Source of the DNA: Candidatus Nitrosotalea bavarica
GTDB taxonomy: Archaea; Thermoproteota; Nitrososphaeria; Nitrososphaerales; Nitrosopumilaceae
Direction: 5' to 3'
DNA length: 64,000 nt
Assembly (NCBI RefSeq): GCF_900167955.1
Contig: NZ_FUYK01000010.1
Location: forward strand, 1-64,000
Shown here: positions 42,456 through 51,164 of the stretch, in pieces
Numbering within the stretch: the stretch's first letter is position 1
Layout: each line of letters starts with the position of its first letter
Translations under genes and position numbers: made by a program
The notes under the pieces: model-generated
What the model saw: the letters and a program-made list of their open reading frames with translations, nothing else
What the model was told of the DNA's origin: nothing
Database searches by the model: none

Positions 42456-43313
42456 ATGGATAAGACAATAGTAGAACTTGTTGTAGTTGGAAAAGACCAT
42501 GAAGGTGTAGTAGCAGGTTTTACTAATTTCATTTTTCAAAATAATGGTAACATAGAGAAGATTAACCAAAATGTCGTAAAGGGACTTTTTGGAATGTATT
42601 TGGAAGCATCTTTTGTAAAGAAGATAGACATGGCAAAATTCAATAAAGAAGCAGAGAACTTGGCAAAAAAACTCAAGATGGAAGTTAATATTCATTATGA
42701 AATATCAAAAAGAAAAAGAGTGGCAGTACTTGTAACAAAAGAGTCCCATTGTCTACAAGCTATTCTTGATGCAAGAGGAAAAGGTAAGATAAGAGGAGAA
42801 ATTGTAGTGCTAATAGGCACAGAAAATACTTTATCATCACTTGCAAAGAAGGAAAAGATTCCATTTGTTGTGATAGATGAAAAAGATCAGTTAGAGGCAG
42901 AAGAAAAAATAATTTCTACCATAAAAAAATTTGATGTTGATCTAATAGTACTTGCAAGATACATGCGAATACTTTCACCTAACTTTGTATGGAGGTATCC
43001 TAATAGAATTATTAACATACATCCATCACTTTTACCTGCATTTCCAGGTGCCTTTGCATATGTTCAAGCTTATGAGCGCGGTGCAAAAATTGTTGGATGT
43101 ACTTCACACTATGTAACTGAAGATCTAGATCAAGGCCCCATAATTTTTCAAGATGCTTTTTCTATAGATGAGAACGAAACTCTAGAATCCTTGAAAAAGA
43201 AAGGTCAAAAGTTAGAAGCTACAACACTTTTAGAAGCTGTAAAAATGCATCTAGATGGAAGATTAGAAGTATATTGGGGCAAGGTACATGTGAAACCCAA
43301 GAGATCTAGATGA
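42456..43313 (+). CDS. purU: Formyltetrahydrofolate deformylase
   Basis: This 285-residue protein has an N-terminal ACT domain (VELVVVGKDHEGVVAGFTNF) followed by a formyltransferase-fold domain. Catalytic residues are in NIHPSLLPAFPGA (Asn, His) and the Asp of HYVTEDLDQGPI. It hydrolyses 10-formyl-(tetrahydro)pterin to formate and the free cofactor, feeding formate-dependent purine synthesis. It overlaps the creatininase-family gene by 4 nt (ATGA). Confidence 0.9.
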   Translation: MDKTIVELVVVGKDHEGVVAGFTNFIFQNNGNIEKINQNVVKGLFGMYLEASFVKKIDMAKFNKEAENLAKKLKMEVNIHYEISKRKRVAVLVTKESHCLQAILDARGKGKIRGEIVVLIGTENTLSSLAKKEKIPFVVIDEKDQLEAEEKIISTIKKFDVDLIVLARYMRILSPNFVWRYPNRIINIHPSLLPAFPGAFAYVQAYERGAKIVGCTSHYVTEDLDQGPIIFQDAFSIDENETLESLKKKGQKLEATTLLEAVKMHLDGRLEVYWGKVHVKPKRSR

Positions 43314-44023
43314 TAGTACGAGACCTTACAAATACCGATATTCTCAAACTGACAAAAAGGAAAATAGTTGCTTTAATCCCAGTTGGATCAATTGAACAAC
43401 ATGGTCCTCATCTTCCCGTATCCACTGACTCGGATATAGTCTCACATATTGCAAAACAGGTCTCAGATAAAAATGGGTTTTTGCTATTACCTACTCTTCA
43501 ATATGGGGTATCTTTTGAGCATCACCCATTTTTCAATATGAGTATATCAACTTCCACATTACAGAAAATTTTGATTGAATTATGCATATCATTATCAAAA
43601 AATCATATCAATACAGTCATTATTCTTAATGGGCATCATGGAAATCAGGATGCCTTAAAAAAACTACAAAACAAAGTCTTCAAGAAAACAGGTATCAGAC
43701 AACACATTTTTGTCTATTCATATTGGCATTTTATGAAAAGGAAGTTTGATCATGCAGGATTTGTTGAAACATCAATAATGTTGGCAATTTCAGATAAAGT
43801 ACTCATGAATAAAGCCAAAAAGGGACTGATTCCTGATAATTTGTCAAAAAAGAAATTGAATCTACTAAACAAAAGAGCAAACAAGTCGTTTATTTCAGTA
43901 ACAAAAAATGGCATTTGGGGAGATCCGACTAAAGCTACTATAAAAGATGGAAAAATCATTTTAGGCGAAATAATCGCAAATATTGTAAAAAAGAGTCAAA
44001 CTTGCCTTACTGGAACAGGTTGA
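43310..44023 (+). CDS. Creatininase-family metal hydrolase (ArfB-like)
   Basis: The protein has 237 residues. Metal ligands are in VGSIEQHGPHLP (E28, H31 region), STDSDI, and ILNGHHGNQDA. In archaea this family includes ArfB, the deformylase of riboflavin/F420 precursor synthesis. Coupling to purU, which also removes a formyl group, makes a formamide-hydrolase role attractive. Creatinine itself is an unlikely substrate. Assignment to ArfB is inference. Confidence 0.78.
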   Translation: MIVRDLTNTDILKLTKRKIVALIPVGSIEQHGPHLPVSTDSDIVSHIAKQVSDKNGFLLLPTLQYGVSFEHHPFFNMSISTSTLQKILIELCISLSKNHINTVIILNGHHGNQDALKKLQNKVFKKTGIRQHIFVYSYWHFMKRKFDHAGFVETSIMLAISDKVLMNKAKKGLIPDNLSKKKLNLLNKRANKSFISVTKNGIWGDPTKATIKDGKIILGEIIANIVKKSQTCLTGTG

Positions 44024-44040
44024 AGATTACACCAATGAAA

Positions 44041-44053
44041 TTTTAATATATAC
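44041..44053 (+). promoter_or_regulatory. Strong TATA element of the Lsm/L37e operon
   Basis: TTTTAATATATAC lies 31-43 nt before the lsm ATG, giving a short leader of under 10 nt. Confidence 0.5.
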
Positions 44054-44083
44054 CCTCCATAGAGTGTGTAATAAGTGAAATAG

Positions 44084-44314
44084 ATGTCAGTAGATATGGC
44101 AGTAAAAGTACTTGATGAAAGCCTAAACAAGGTTGTCCTTATCAAGCTGAAAGGCGGTAAAGTGATAAGAGGCAATCTTCATGGTTTTGATCAACACATG
44201 AACCTGCTACTTGAATCTTCAGAAGAGATCCCTTCAGAAGGAGAGACGAAGAGTCTTGGAACCATAGTTGTCCGAGGAGACAACGTAGTTATCATATCTC
44301 CTCCACCAAAGTGA
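44084..44314 (+). CDS. Sm-like archaeal protein (Lsm)
   Basis: This 76-residue heptameric Sm-fold RNA-binding protein has Sm1 [26 protein letters not shown] and Sm2 [16 protein letters not shown]-contacting residues (His, Asn of the FDQHMNLLL loop; Arg-Gly of Sm2) are present. It is followed after 7 nt by rpl37e, the usual archaeal pair. It is involved in RNA processing. Confidence 0.95.
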   Translation: MSVDMAVKVLDESLNKVVLIKLKGGKVIRGNLHGFDQHMNLLLESSEEIPSEGETKSLGTIVVRGDNVVIISPPPK

Positions 44315-44321
44315 GTGTATT

Positions 44322-44489
44322 ATGACTAAGGGTACTACCTCAATGGGAGGCTTTACACGAAAGCACGTACACATCAGATGTAGAAGATGTGGAAAGAATT
44401 CTTATCATGTAAGACACAAAAGATGTGGTAGTTGTGGTTATCCAGAGGCTAAGATAAGAAAATACAACTGGATCAAATGGTATACGTAA
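44322..44489 (+). CDS. rpl37e: Ribosomal protein L37e
   Basis: The protein has 55 residues, with a zinc ribbon [20 protein letters not shown] (four Cys) and an N-terminal [18 protein letters not shown] large-subunit protein. ATG at 44322 and stop at 44487-44489. The next gene starts at the following base. Confidence 0.95.
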   Translation: MTKGTTSMGGFTRKHVHIRCRRCGKNSYHVRHKRCGSCGYPEAKIRKYNWIKWYT

Positions 44490-45479
44490 ATGGAAGAAAT
44501 AGTGCTAATGTTTAGCTCTGTCGCAGGTGCCTGCACCGCAGTAGCACTTGACAAGGTTCCAAAAATAAAACGCACTAAACAAACTCCAACTATCAATTCT
44601 GCCATTACAAATCAATTACATTCACTTAGAATGGAAAAAGAAATACTATCAAAGACCATTGCAAGACTTCATCAACAAGAATCACAAGTCTCAATGATTC
44701 AAAAAGACAAACTTTTACTTCGTTATCAGCATCAGCTTGGAACTGTTATTTCCAAGATTGAAAAACTTGAATTAGCAAGCAAGTATCCTGATTTTGGTCC
44801 AGTAGGTGATAGTTTGATATCATTAATGGATAGCAGACTTTCACAATTAGATCAGAGGCTACATGAAATTTCTGCAAAGATTACAATTAGTACAATTACT
44901 CAAACAAAACAAGTAGAAAAACCAATTGAAGTATTAGAGAAAATTCAAACTAAGAAGAACGAGTCCAAATTAGAAACTCAAATAGAAAATATTCAAGTCC
45001 AAAAACAAAAAGTACAGATTCAAAACGAAATAGAAACTCAAAGTGTCATATCAGAGATTCAAGAAGAGAAAACACAGGAGTGGTTACCCCCTATCGAGGT
45101 TCCAATGTATGAAAAGCATAGAATGGTTGAGCTTAGCACTTTAACAGAGATAACAAACAAGGTCCCACAATTCCCTGCAGATCTAATCAGACCTTCTACT
45201 CAGCTAGAACCACAAATTCTAGATAAATTGATAGAGTCAGAAGTAATTCAGGAATCAGTTTTGATACCACAATCAAATATTCATGAAATAAGAGAAAAAA
45301 TTCTAGAACTACCAAAACCTGAAGTTGTACAACAAGAACCAGAAAAGAAAATTCAGCTTCCAGCAGCAATCAAGATACCTGAAGAAGAGAAATTGGAAGA
45401 TGATGACAAGGATTTAGATAAAATAAAAAGCGAAATAATGAAAGCATTATCAAAACTTGAGCAAGTAGAGGTAGAATAA
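44490..45479 (+). CDS. Coiled-coil protein of unknown function, Gln/Glu-rich
   Basis: The protein has 329 residues. A short hydrophobic N-terminus (IVLMFSSVAGACTAVAL) could be an anchor or signal-like segment. A long coiled coil follows (about 45-125), then a Gln/Lys/Glu-rich linker with repeated IQ and EIQ motifs (about 140-205), and a Pro-rich acidic C-terminus. No family recognised. It lies between rpl37e (0 nt) and rpiA (0 nt), so it is tightly embedded in the operon. Confidence 0.72.
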   Translation: MEEIVLMFSSVAGACTAVALDKVPKIKRTKQTPTINSAITNQLHSLRMEKEILSKTIARLHQQESQVSMIQKDKLLLRYQHQLGTVISKIEKLELASKYPDFGPVGDSLISLMDSRLSQLDQRLHEISAKITISTITQTKQVEKPIEVLEKIQTKKNESKLETQIENIQVQKQKVQIQNEIETQSVISEIQEEKTQEWLPPIEVPMYEKHRMVELSTLTEITNKVPQFPADLIRPSTQLEPQILDKLIESEVIQESVLIPQSNIHEIREKILELPKPEVVQQEPEKKIQLPAAIKIPEEEKLEDDDKDLDKIKSEIMKALSKLEQVEVE

Positions 45480-46154
45480 TTGACATCAGATGATGCCATT
45501 GAGGCATTATCACATCAGGCCTTAAAAATGGTAAAAGCGAATTATGTCATAGGACTTGGAAGTGGAAGAGCTGCAACTGCCATAGTGAGATTGCTATCAT
45601 CACATATTAAAAAAAATAAATTCACAGTCAAAGCAGTACCGACATCCCTACAAATTAAAATGGAAGCTGAAAAGGGCGGGATCCCGATAATAGAAGCAGA
45701 CCAAATTGATCATATCGACCTAGTTTTCGATGGTGCAGATCAAATAGATACTAAAGGAAATATGATAAAAGGTGGCGGGGGAGCTCTTTTACGAGAAAAG
45801 ATTTTGATAAGCATGGCAAAAAAAGTTGTAATAATTGCTGATGAATCAAAGTTTGTAAAGAAACTAAAACGAAGTGTTCCTGTAGAGGTCCATCCTTTTG
45901 CAAGAAATACTGCTGCAATTCAAATTCGAAAATATGGAGGAAAACCACATGTCAGATTATTAGAACGCGGTTATCCTTTTGTTACTGAAAATGGAAACAT
46001 CATACTTGATTGTGATTTTGGTGAAATATCAAATCCAAGGGAACTTGCAACAAAAATAATAGAAATTCCAGGAGTAATTGAAGTTGGAATATTTCCAAAG
46101 CCAGATATAATTTACAAAGCAAAAGAAAATGGCAAATATGAAGTTTTACGATAA
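45480..46154 (+). CDS. rpiA: Ribose-5-phosphate isomerase A
   Basis: The protein has 224 residues. VIGLGSGRAATAIVRLL binds phosphate, DLVFDGADQID holds the catalytic Asp, and KGGGGALLREKIL holds the catalytic region with Glu/Lys. It interconverts ribose-5-P and ribulose-5-P. The start is TTG at 45480. Its 3' end overlaps the convergent pyrC-like gene by 9 nt. Confidence 0.94.
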   Translation: MTSDDAIEALSHQALKMVKANYVIGLGSGRAATAIVRLLSSHIKKNKFTVKAVPTSLQIKMEAEKGGIPIIEADQIDHIDLVFDGADQIDTKGNMIKGGGGALLREKILISMAKKVVIIADESKFVKKLKRSVPVEVHPFARNTAAIQIRKYGGKPHVRLLERGYPFVTENGNIILDCDFGEISNPRELATKIIEIPGVIEVGIFPKPDIIYKAKENGKYEVLR

Positions 46155-47540
46155 TACAGGTCTTGAAACAAATTTACCATAGCCTGGTTTTTCAATCATT
46201 TTGAAGTCTTCAGCAACAATGTTTCCTCTTACCATAGTCTTTACAGGCCACCCTTTTAGATTCCAGCCCTCGTAAACACTATAATCAGAAAAACCATCAA
46301 GAGTTTGGGCAGAAACTTTGGCTTCCTTTTTTAGATCTACTAAAACAATGTCTGCGTCAGAACCTTTTTGGATGATTCCTTTTTTTGGATACATGCCAAA
46401 TATTTGTGCAGTATTGAAGCTGGTCATATTAGATAATTGTTGAAGATTGATTTTTCCTTTGTTTACTCCTTCACTTAATAAAATAGGCACCATCGTACCA
46501 ATCCCTGGAAATCCAGCAAGAGCATCCCATACAGTTTCTCCTCCAACTTTTAGTTTTAGACGGTTTGCTACATGATCAGATCCTATAGAATCTATTCTGC
46601 TACGTTGTATTTCCTTCCATACATATTCCATGTCTTGAGAAGAACGTATGGGTGGCATGACTTTAGCAAGGTAGCCTTGTTGAGATTCATGTGATAATGT
46701 AAGATAATGTGGACATGTTTCAATGTGTATTTTTGTTCCATTTTTCTTTTCTTCATAGATTGTATCAATAGCTGCTTTTGATCCAATATGTACAAAATAG
46801 ATAGAACAACCATATTTTCTTGCAAATTCAGATGCAGTCTTGATTGACTTGACCTCAGATTCAACAGGTCTACTTTGCGACCATGCTGCTAATCCATCCA
46901 TTTTTTTCTCTTTTGCAGTCTTGATTCCACAAGAGCATATTTGATAATCTTCTGCATGAACTAAAACTGTACAATTTAGAGAAGATGCTTTGGCAATTAT
47001 TTTTTCAATCATCTCCTTTGTCATCTCCACTCTTTCTTCCCTGAGAGATTTTTCTCCAGGTTGCATGTCCATATAGATATGGCCTACTTCATCCCCAAGA
47101 TTCATGTATATTTTAAACGAGTTGATTCCTTTGCTTTTACAAAATTCCATTTCATCAATCTGATTTTTATGAAGTATGGATGCATGAATAGAATAATCAA
47201 CATAATGAGCTTTTGAGCTTGCAGTAAGATGAGATTCTAGATTTTTCTTGTATGAACCACTTAGCCTGAGCATTCTCATCATTGTAGTTACTCCACCTAT
47301 TGCTGCAACTTTTGATTCAGTAATGGCAGCTTCATCAATTGGAGAATAAACTCCATAATGTACATGAGGATCAATTGCTCCTGGAAGAGAAACAAGACCG
47401 TCTCCTTTTATTTTAACATCACATTGTGGAATATCATTTGTCAAAGCAACAATTTTACCTTCATCAATTACAATGTTTTTGTCTACCATTCCATTTTGAA
47501 GAATAACGTGTGACCCCGTAATCACAGCATCAACAGTCAT
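46146..47540 (-). CDS. Dihydroorotase / hydantoinase-type cyclic amidohydrolase
   Basis: This 464-residue metal-dependent TIM-barrel enzyme has metal ligands HVH (59-61). The carbamylated Lys is expected in NSFKIYMN (about 142-149), with further His in VHAEDY, YFVHIGS and catalytic Asp in IGSDHVAN. It is long enough for either dihydroorotase class I or D-hydantoinase. In an archaeal housekeeping setting, dihydroorotase (pyrimidine synthesis) is favoured. Substrate unproven. Confidence 0.88.
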   Translation of the reverse strand: MTVDAVITGSHVILQNGMVDKNIVIDEGKIVALTNDIPQCDVKIKGDGLVSLPGAIDPHVHYGVYSPIDEAAITESKVAAIGGVTTMMRMLRLSGSYKKNLESHLTASSKAHYVDYSIHASILHKNQIDEMEFCKSKGINSFKIYMNLGDEVGHIYMDMQPGEKSLREERVEMTKEMIEKIIAKASSLNCTVLVHAEDYQICSCGIKTAKEKKMDGLAAWSQSRPVESEVKSIKTASEFARKYGCSIYFVHIGSKAAIDTIYEEKKNGTKIHIETCPHYLTLSHESQQGYLAKVMPPIRSSQDMEYVWKEIQRSRIDSIGSDHVANRLKLKVGGETVWDALAGFPGIGTMVPILLSEGVNKGKINLQQLSNMTSFNTAQIFGMYPKKGIIQKGSDADIVLVDLKKEAKVSAQTLDGFSDYSVYEGWNLKGWPVKTMVRGNIVAEDFKMIEKPGYGKFVSRPVLS

Positions 47541-47616
47541 CAGGAATTTTGCTTGAAAACCTAGTATTATTCTTTGAGTAAATGAATAAAAGCAGATACT
47601 ATTCTTGATAACAAAA

Positions 47617-47689
47617 GGGCCGGTAGTCTAGGGGTAGTGATGCCGCGTTCGCAACGCGGATGTCGGGGGTTCAAATCCCCCTCGGTCCA
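47617..47689 (+). tRNA. tRNA-Ala (CGC)
   Basis: 73 nt. Acceptor GGGCCGG/TCGGTCC with G3-U70; anticodon arm CCGCG-TTCGCAA-CGCGG, anticodon CGC (47666-region, exact 47650-47652); T-arm GGGGG-TTCAAAT-CCCCC. Discriminator A. No intron, CCA not encoded. Confidence 0.94.
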
Positions 47690-47858
47690 CCTCATCTGTC
47701 GGTGCAAATTGGTTTACGGTTCACTACATCTTCAAATCAAAATAGGTACCATTTTGCCATAATTTTTTTTGCTATATGTATTTCATAAATTAAGAAATTG
47801 GAAAATTTTTACAGATGCCCGATAAGCTTAAGGGAGGATCTGTCAGAACTCAGTTAAT

Positions 47859-49793
47859 TTGAGTAGTAAAATGCGCACAATTTTTTCTGAGAATGTGGAG
47901 TCAAGATGGTTTTTACCTATTCTATTTTTGTCAGGTATTACACTTTTCATTTTGAGAAAATCAATCTTTGTGTTGATTCAACCGGGCAGGGTTGAAGATG
48001 TTGATGTTCTTTTGAGAGAAGCTATTCAATATTCGTGGGGAAGTATTTTTGTTGTTTACAACTTTTACTTGCATTTCATTCCAAGACTTGTAACAATTTT
48101 TTCTCTATACTTGTTTGGCATTGCCAATGTCAACCTAGCAATGAATATTGCCGCAATAATTATTGCAACACTTTGCGCAGTATTTTTTTCTACCAAACAA
48201 TTCCGATTTATAATAAAAAACGATACGCTGCGAGCTCTTTGTTCTTTATTCATCATAGCAGCTCCAGGCATGAGTGAAATCTATTCAAACATTTCAAGCA
48301 TCCAATGGTTTTTGAACATATTCACAATGCTATTTACACTATTGTTATTATTTAGATATGAAGAGTATCAAAAACAGTCAAAGAAGAAAAAGTATCTCTA
48401 TGCATTTTTCTGTTCCGCATCATTTCTGTCTTCTGCCTTTTCAATCGTTTTTCTTCCTGCATTAATTTATGTCATAATTCGTGAGATTAGGAAAAAAAGG
48501 GGAGAAATAATTACAATAATTAGCTATGCAATACCAACAAGTCTACTATTATTACAAACATTACTTTTATACTTTAATTATTCTCAACAATTCAAGTCCC
48601 CCATTGTTCAGGTTAGTACAGATATTGTTAGATCAACAATTCAGATATTTTCTGCAAGTGTAATCAAGGTCTTCTATTACAACATTTTCCAATATTCTGG
48701 AGAGTGGATGTATCTCATACCGATTGGAGTAATTGCATTTATTTTATTGAATTCCATTAGAAATGGATTGAAATTTGAAATTTTCGTTTTATGTTGTGTA
48801 ACTGCTACATTGTTTTGGTCTGTAATAGTCAGAGGAGGAATGGCAGAGAGATTCATGTCATTTGCAATTGTATTTTTATTCATACTCGTTGTTAGACAAT
48901 TTGACAAGAAAAAATCACTACTTTTTAGATTGATTTTTTTTGCTGTAATGATAATTGTTATTTCAAATATTGCCTCTGGATTTTTCATATCATCTTCTGC
49001 TGACAAAAACTGGAAATATGTTACAGATCTTTATGATCCATCGGGCAAATACCAGTGCTATGTTGGAGAAGTTCCCCATGGTTGGGCAATTTTAGTTCCA
49101 TGTTTAAAACCAATGTCAAACAATGCAACTACAATACCAACAAGTTCTTCATCTACATCATCCGGTCCTTTGATAACATTTACTCCTCCAGTAGTATCAA
49201 CAACTACATCAATAATGTCAAGTTCTTCATCTACGATATCTGGTCTATTAGTAACATTTACCGCAACAATATTACCAACACCCGACTATGGCACAGTACA
49301 ATTCTACATTGATGATACCGTAACAGGAAGGCCAGTAACAATTTTCGGGGGTCAAGCTACCTTTAGCATATCTTCACTGTCAGTAGGTTCACATCATATC
49401 TCTGCATCATATTCTGGCGCTCCCAACTTTTACGCCAGTATATCAGATCAGACTACTATCACAGTATTATCAACTTCAAACCTAAAAGGTGCAAACCTTT
49501 CGGGTATCAACATACAAGGCATCAGTCTATCGGGGGTTGATTTACAAGGTACAAATTTGTCTGGAGCCAACATGCAAGGAATTGATCTTTCCAATGCCAA
49601 TCTCCAAGATGCAGATTTGCATGGAGCCGTACTCCAAGGGACCAATTTGAAAGGAGCAAACTTGATGGGTGCCAATCTTAATGGTGTTGTTCTCTCAGGT
49701 ATTGATCTCTCAGATGCCAATCTCAAAGGTGCAAATATCAAAGGAGCTAGTTTTGCAGGTGCTATTACTAATGGTTGTAATGGATGTCCATAA
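47859..49793 (+). CDS. Polytopic membrane protein fused to Ig-like and pentapeptide-repeat domains
   Basis: The protein has 644 residues. About ten hydrophobic helices lie in 18-385, resembling glycosyltransferase-like or lipid-flippase-like polytopic proteins, but no motif fixes the family. A Ser/Thr-rich linker (about 415-475) follows, then an Ig-like repeat of the Big_3 type (GTVQFYIDDTVTGRPV..., 480-545). The last 90 residues are A(N/D)LxG pentapeptide repeats forming a beta helix. Start TTG at 47859, with an alternative ATG four codons on. The exported half is probably extracellular. I know of no described protein with this combination. Confidence 0.78.
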   Translation: MSSKMRTIFSENVESRWFLPILFLSGITLFILRKSIFVLIQPGRVEDVDVLLREAIQYSWGSIFVVYNFYLHFIPRLVTIFSLYLFGIANVNLAMNIAAIIIATLCAVFFSTKQFRFIIKNDTLRALCSLFIIAAPGMSEIYSNISSIQWFLNIFTMLFTLLLLFRYEEYQKQSKKKKYLYAFFCSASFLSSAFSIVFLPALIYVIIREIRKKRGEIITIISYAIPTSLLLLQTLLLYFNYSQQFKSPIVQVSTDIVRSTIQIFSASVIKVFYYNIFQYSGEWMYLIPIGVIAFILLNSIRNGLKFEIFVLCCVTATLFWSVIVRGGMAERFMSFAIVFLFILVVRQFDKKKSLLFRLIFFAVMIIVISNIASGFFISSSADKNWKYVTDLYDPSGKYQCYVGEVPHGWAILVPCLKPMSNNATTIPTSSSSTSSGPLITFTPPVVSTTTSIMSSSSSTISGLLVTFTATILPTPDYGTVQFYIDDTVTGRPVTIFGGQATFSISSLSVGSHHISASYSGAPNFYASISDQTTITVLSTSNLKGANLSGINIQGISLSGVDLQGTNLSGANMQGIDLSNANLQDADLHGAVLQGTNLKGANLMGANLNGVVLSGIDLSDANLKGANIKGASFAGAITNGCNGCP

Positions 49794-49837
49794 ATTAAAT
49801 AAAAAACAATATACATCTATTCCAATTAGTGCATTTG

Positions 49838-50203
49838 ATGAAAGTATTCAACGGTAAGACAGCAGCTGATGATTACATGTCTAGTCATACATTGACTTTT
49901 TCAACACCTGAGCTTACATTAACCAGATTTGCATTGTGGTTAGGCGACATGGTACCTGATTCAAAAAATCCAGGACAGCAGATGCCTAGAATTATGAATT
50001 TTGTGGAAGAGAAAGATTTTGCTCCAACTCCATTAGTAGATGATGACAAGTTTGTACCAACAGGAGCTATGAAATCCATGGGTGGTCTTTACGGTAGTGT
50101 AAACACTCAGACTGATTCAGATTCAAAATTTTGTTCAGAGTGTGGCTCAAAATTATCATTGATTGCAAAATTCTGTACTGAATGCGGTGCAAATCAAGAT
50201 TAA
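49838..50203 (+). CDS. Protein with C-terminal double zinc ribbon
   Basis: The protein has 121 residues from ATG 49838 (GTG at 49829 is in frame). The N-terminal 90 residues are of unknown fold. The C-terminus has two half-ribbons CSECGSKL and CTECGANQ, i.e. one zinc site of four Cys. The same ribbon ending is seen in the proteins at 50232-50732 and 52726-53442. Function unknown; adaptor or nucleic-acid binding is possible. Confidence 0.72.
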   Translation: MKVFNGKTAADDYMSSHTLTFSTPELTLTRFALWLGDMVPDSKNPGQQMPRIMNFVEEKDFAPTPLVDDDKFVPTGAMKSMGGLYGSVNTQTDSDSKFCSECGSKLSLIAKFCTECGANQD

Positions 50204-50231
50204 TTCCAATAGTAGAATTTTTCTTTTATTA

Positions 50232-50732
50232 CTAAATCTTATTTCCGCACTTGGGACAAAATTTTGCATTATCTTTTACAGCAGACCCACAAGAATTGCA
50301 TGCAAGACCGCTAGCTGAACTTTGTTTTGGCATGAGTGCAGGATCTGGGGGTGGTAGAATGCCAGGTGTTGAGAAAGCTGCAGCAGCTGAGATAATAGAT
50401 GGAGGTTGACCAAGTCCTGGTAAAGTTGATGCTTGCTGTCCCATACCTGGAGGCATTGGACTTACCATAGTTGAACCAGAAGTACGACCGCGTGATATTT
50501 TATCAAGTGATTTCTTTAACTCAAAGATTACTTTGACAGATAAAAATTCTAATGATGAATATGATACAACATAATCACCTAGTTTCTCAAAAAATTCCTT
50601 GTCTGTCAGCTTTCCTTGTTTGTACATTGTATTAGCATCAAGAAATGATTCATAGTATCCTTGGGTATCATTTAGTAGATTTTGTAGTTTATCAAATAGA
50701 AGGTTTAGAGTATCAATATCTCCAAATGACAT
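50232..50732 (-). CDS. Helical protein with Pro/Gly/Met linker and zinc ribbon
   Basis: The protein has 166 residues. The N-terminal helical domain (about 1-80) is followed by a low-complexity Pro/Gly/Ala/Met-rich linker (85-138) and a C-terminal zinc ribbon CNSCGSAVKDNAKFCPKCGN. It is convergent with the other ribbon gene at 49838-50203. The domain order suggests a tethered ribbon that docks to another protein or RNA. No family assignment. Confidence 0.74.
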   Translation of the reverse strand: MSFGDIDTLNLLFDKLQNLLNDTQGYYESFLDANTMYKQGKLTDKEFFEKLGDYVVSYSSLEFLSVKVIFELKKSLDKISRGRTSGSTMVSPMPPGMGQQASTLPGLGQPPSIISAAAAFSTPGILPPPDPALMPKQSSASGLACNSCGSAVKDNAKFCPKCGNKI

Positions 50733-50789
50733 GTGGATTGTTTCTCTGACCGGTATTAATTATTTTAGATTGAAAAAAGAAGATAAGAT

Positions 50790-51122
50790 TTAGATTTTTG
50801 ATAGAGCACTATCTATCATATTTTTATAGGATCCCTTCGATGCAGCACCTACCTGTTGTGCTACAATCTGACCTTTACTGAATAATGCAAGAGTCGGTAT
50901 ACTAAAGACATTATACTTTGATGCAAGCTCGTTGTTTTCATCAACGTTAACCTTCACAAAGTTGATCTTTCCTGCATATTCACTTGCTAGTTCTTCTATT
51001 ACAGGACTTACCATCCTGCATGGGCCACACCATTCAGCCCAAAAATCTACAAACACAGGAATCGAAGAAGCCATGACTTCTTTTTCCCAGTTCTTAGAAT
51101 CTACTGGTTTTGCTTTATCCAT
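50790..51122 (-). CDS. Thioredoxin
   Basis: The protein has 110 residues with redox motif WCGPC (31-35) and cis-Pro in FSIPTLALF, of typical length. It reduces disulfides in the cytosol, possibly those of the surrounding Cys-rich proteins. It is a single gene between a zinc-ribbon gene and the helicase gene, both co-directional. Confidence 0.93.
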   Translation of the reverse strand: MDKAKPVDSKNWEKEVMASSIPVFVDFWAEWCGPCRMVSPVIEELASEYAGKINFVKVNVDENNELASKYNVFSIPTLALFSKGQIVAQQVGAASKGSYKNMIDSALSKI

Positions 51123-51164
51123 GCATTATAAAATTCTGAATCCCTAAATATATTGAACGGTTTC

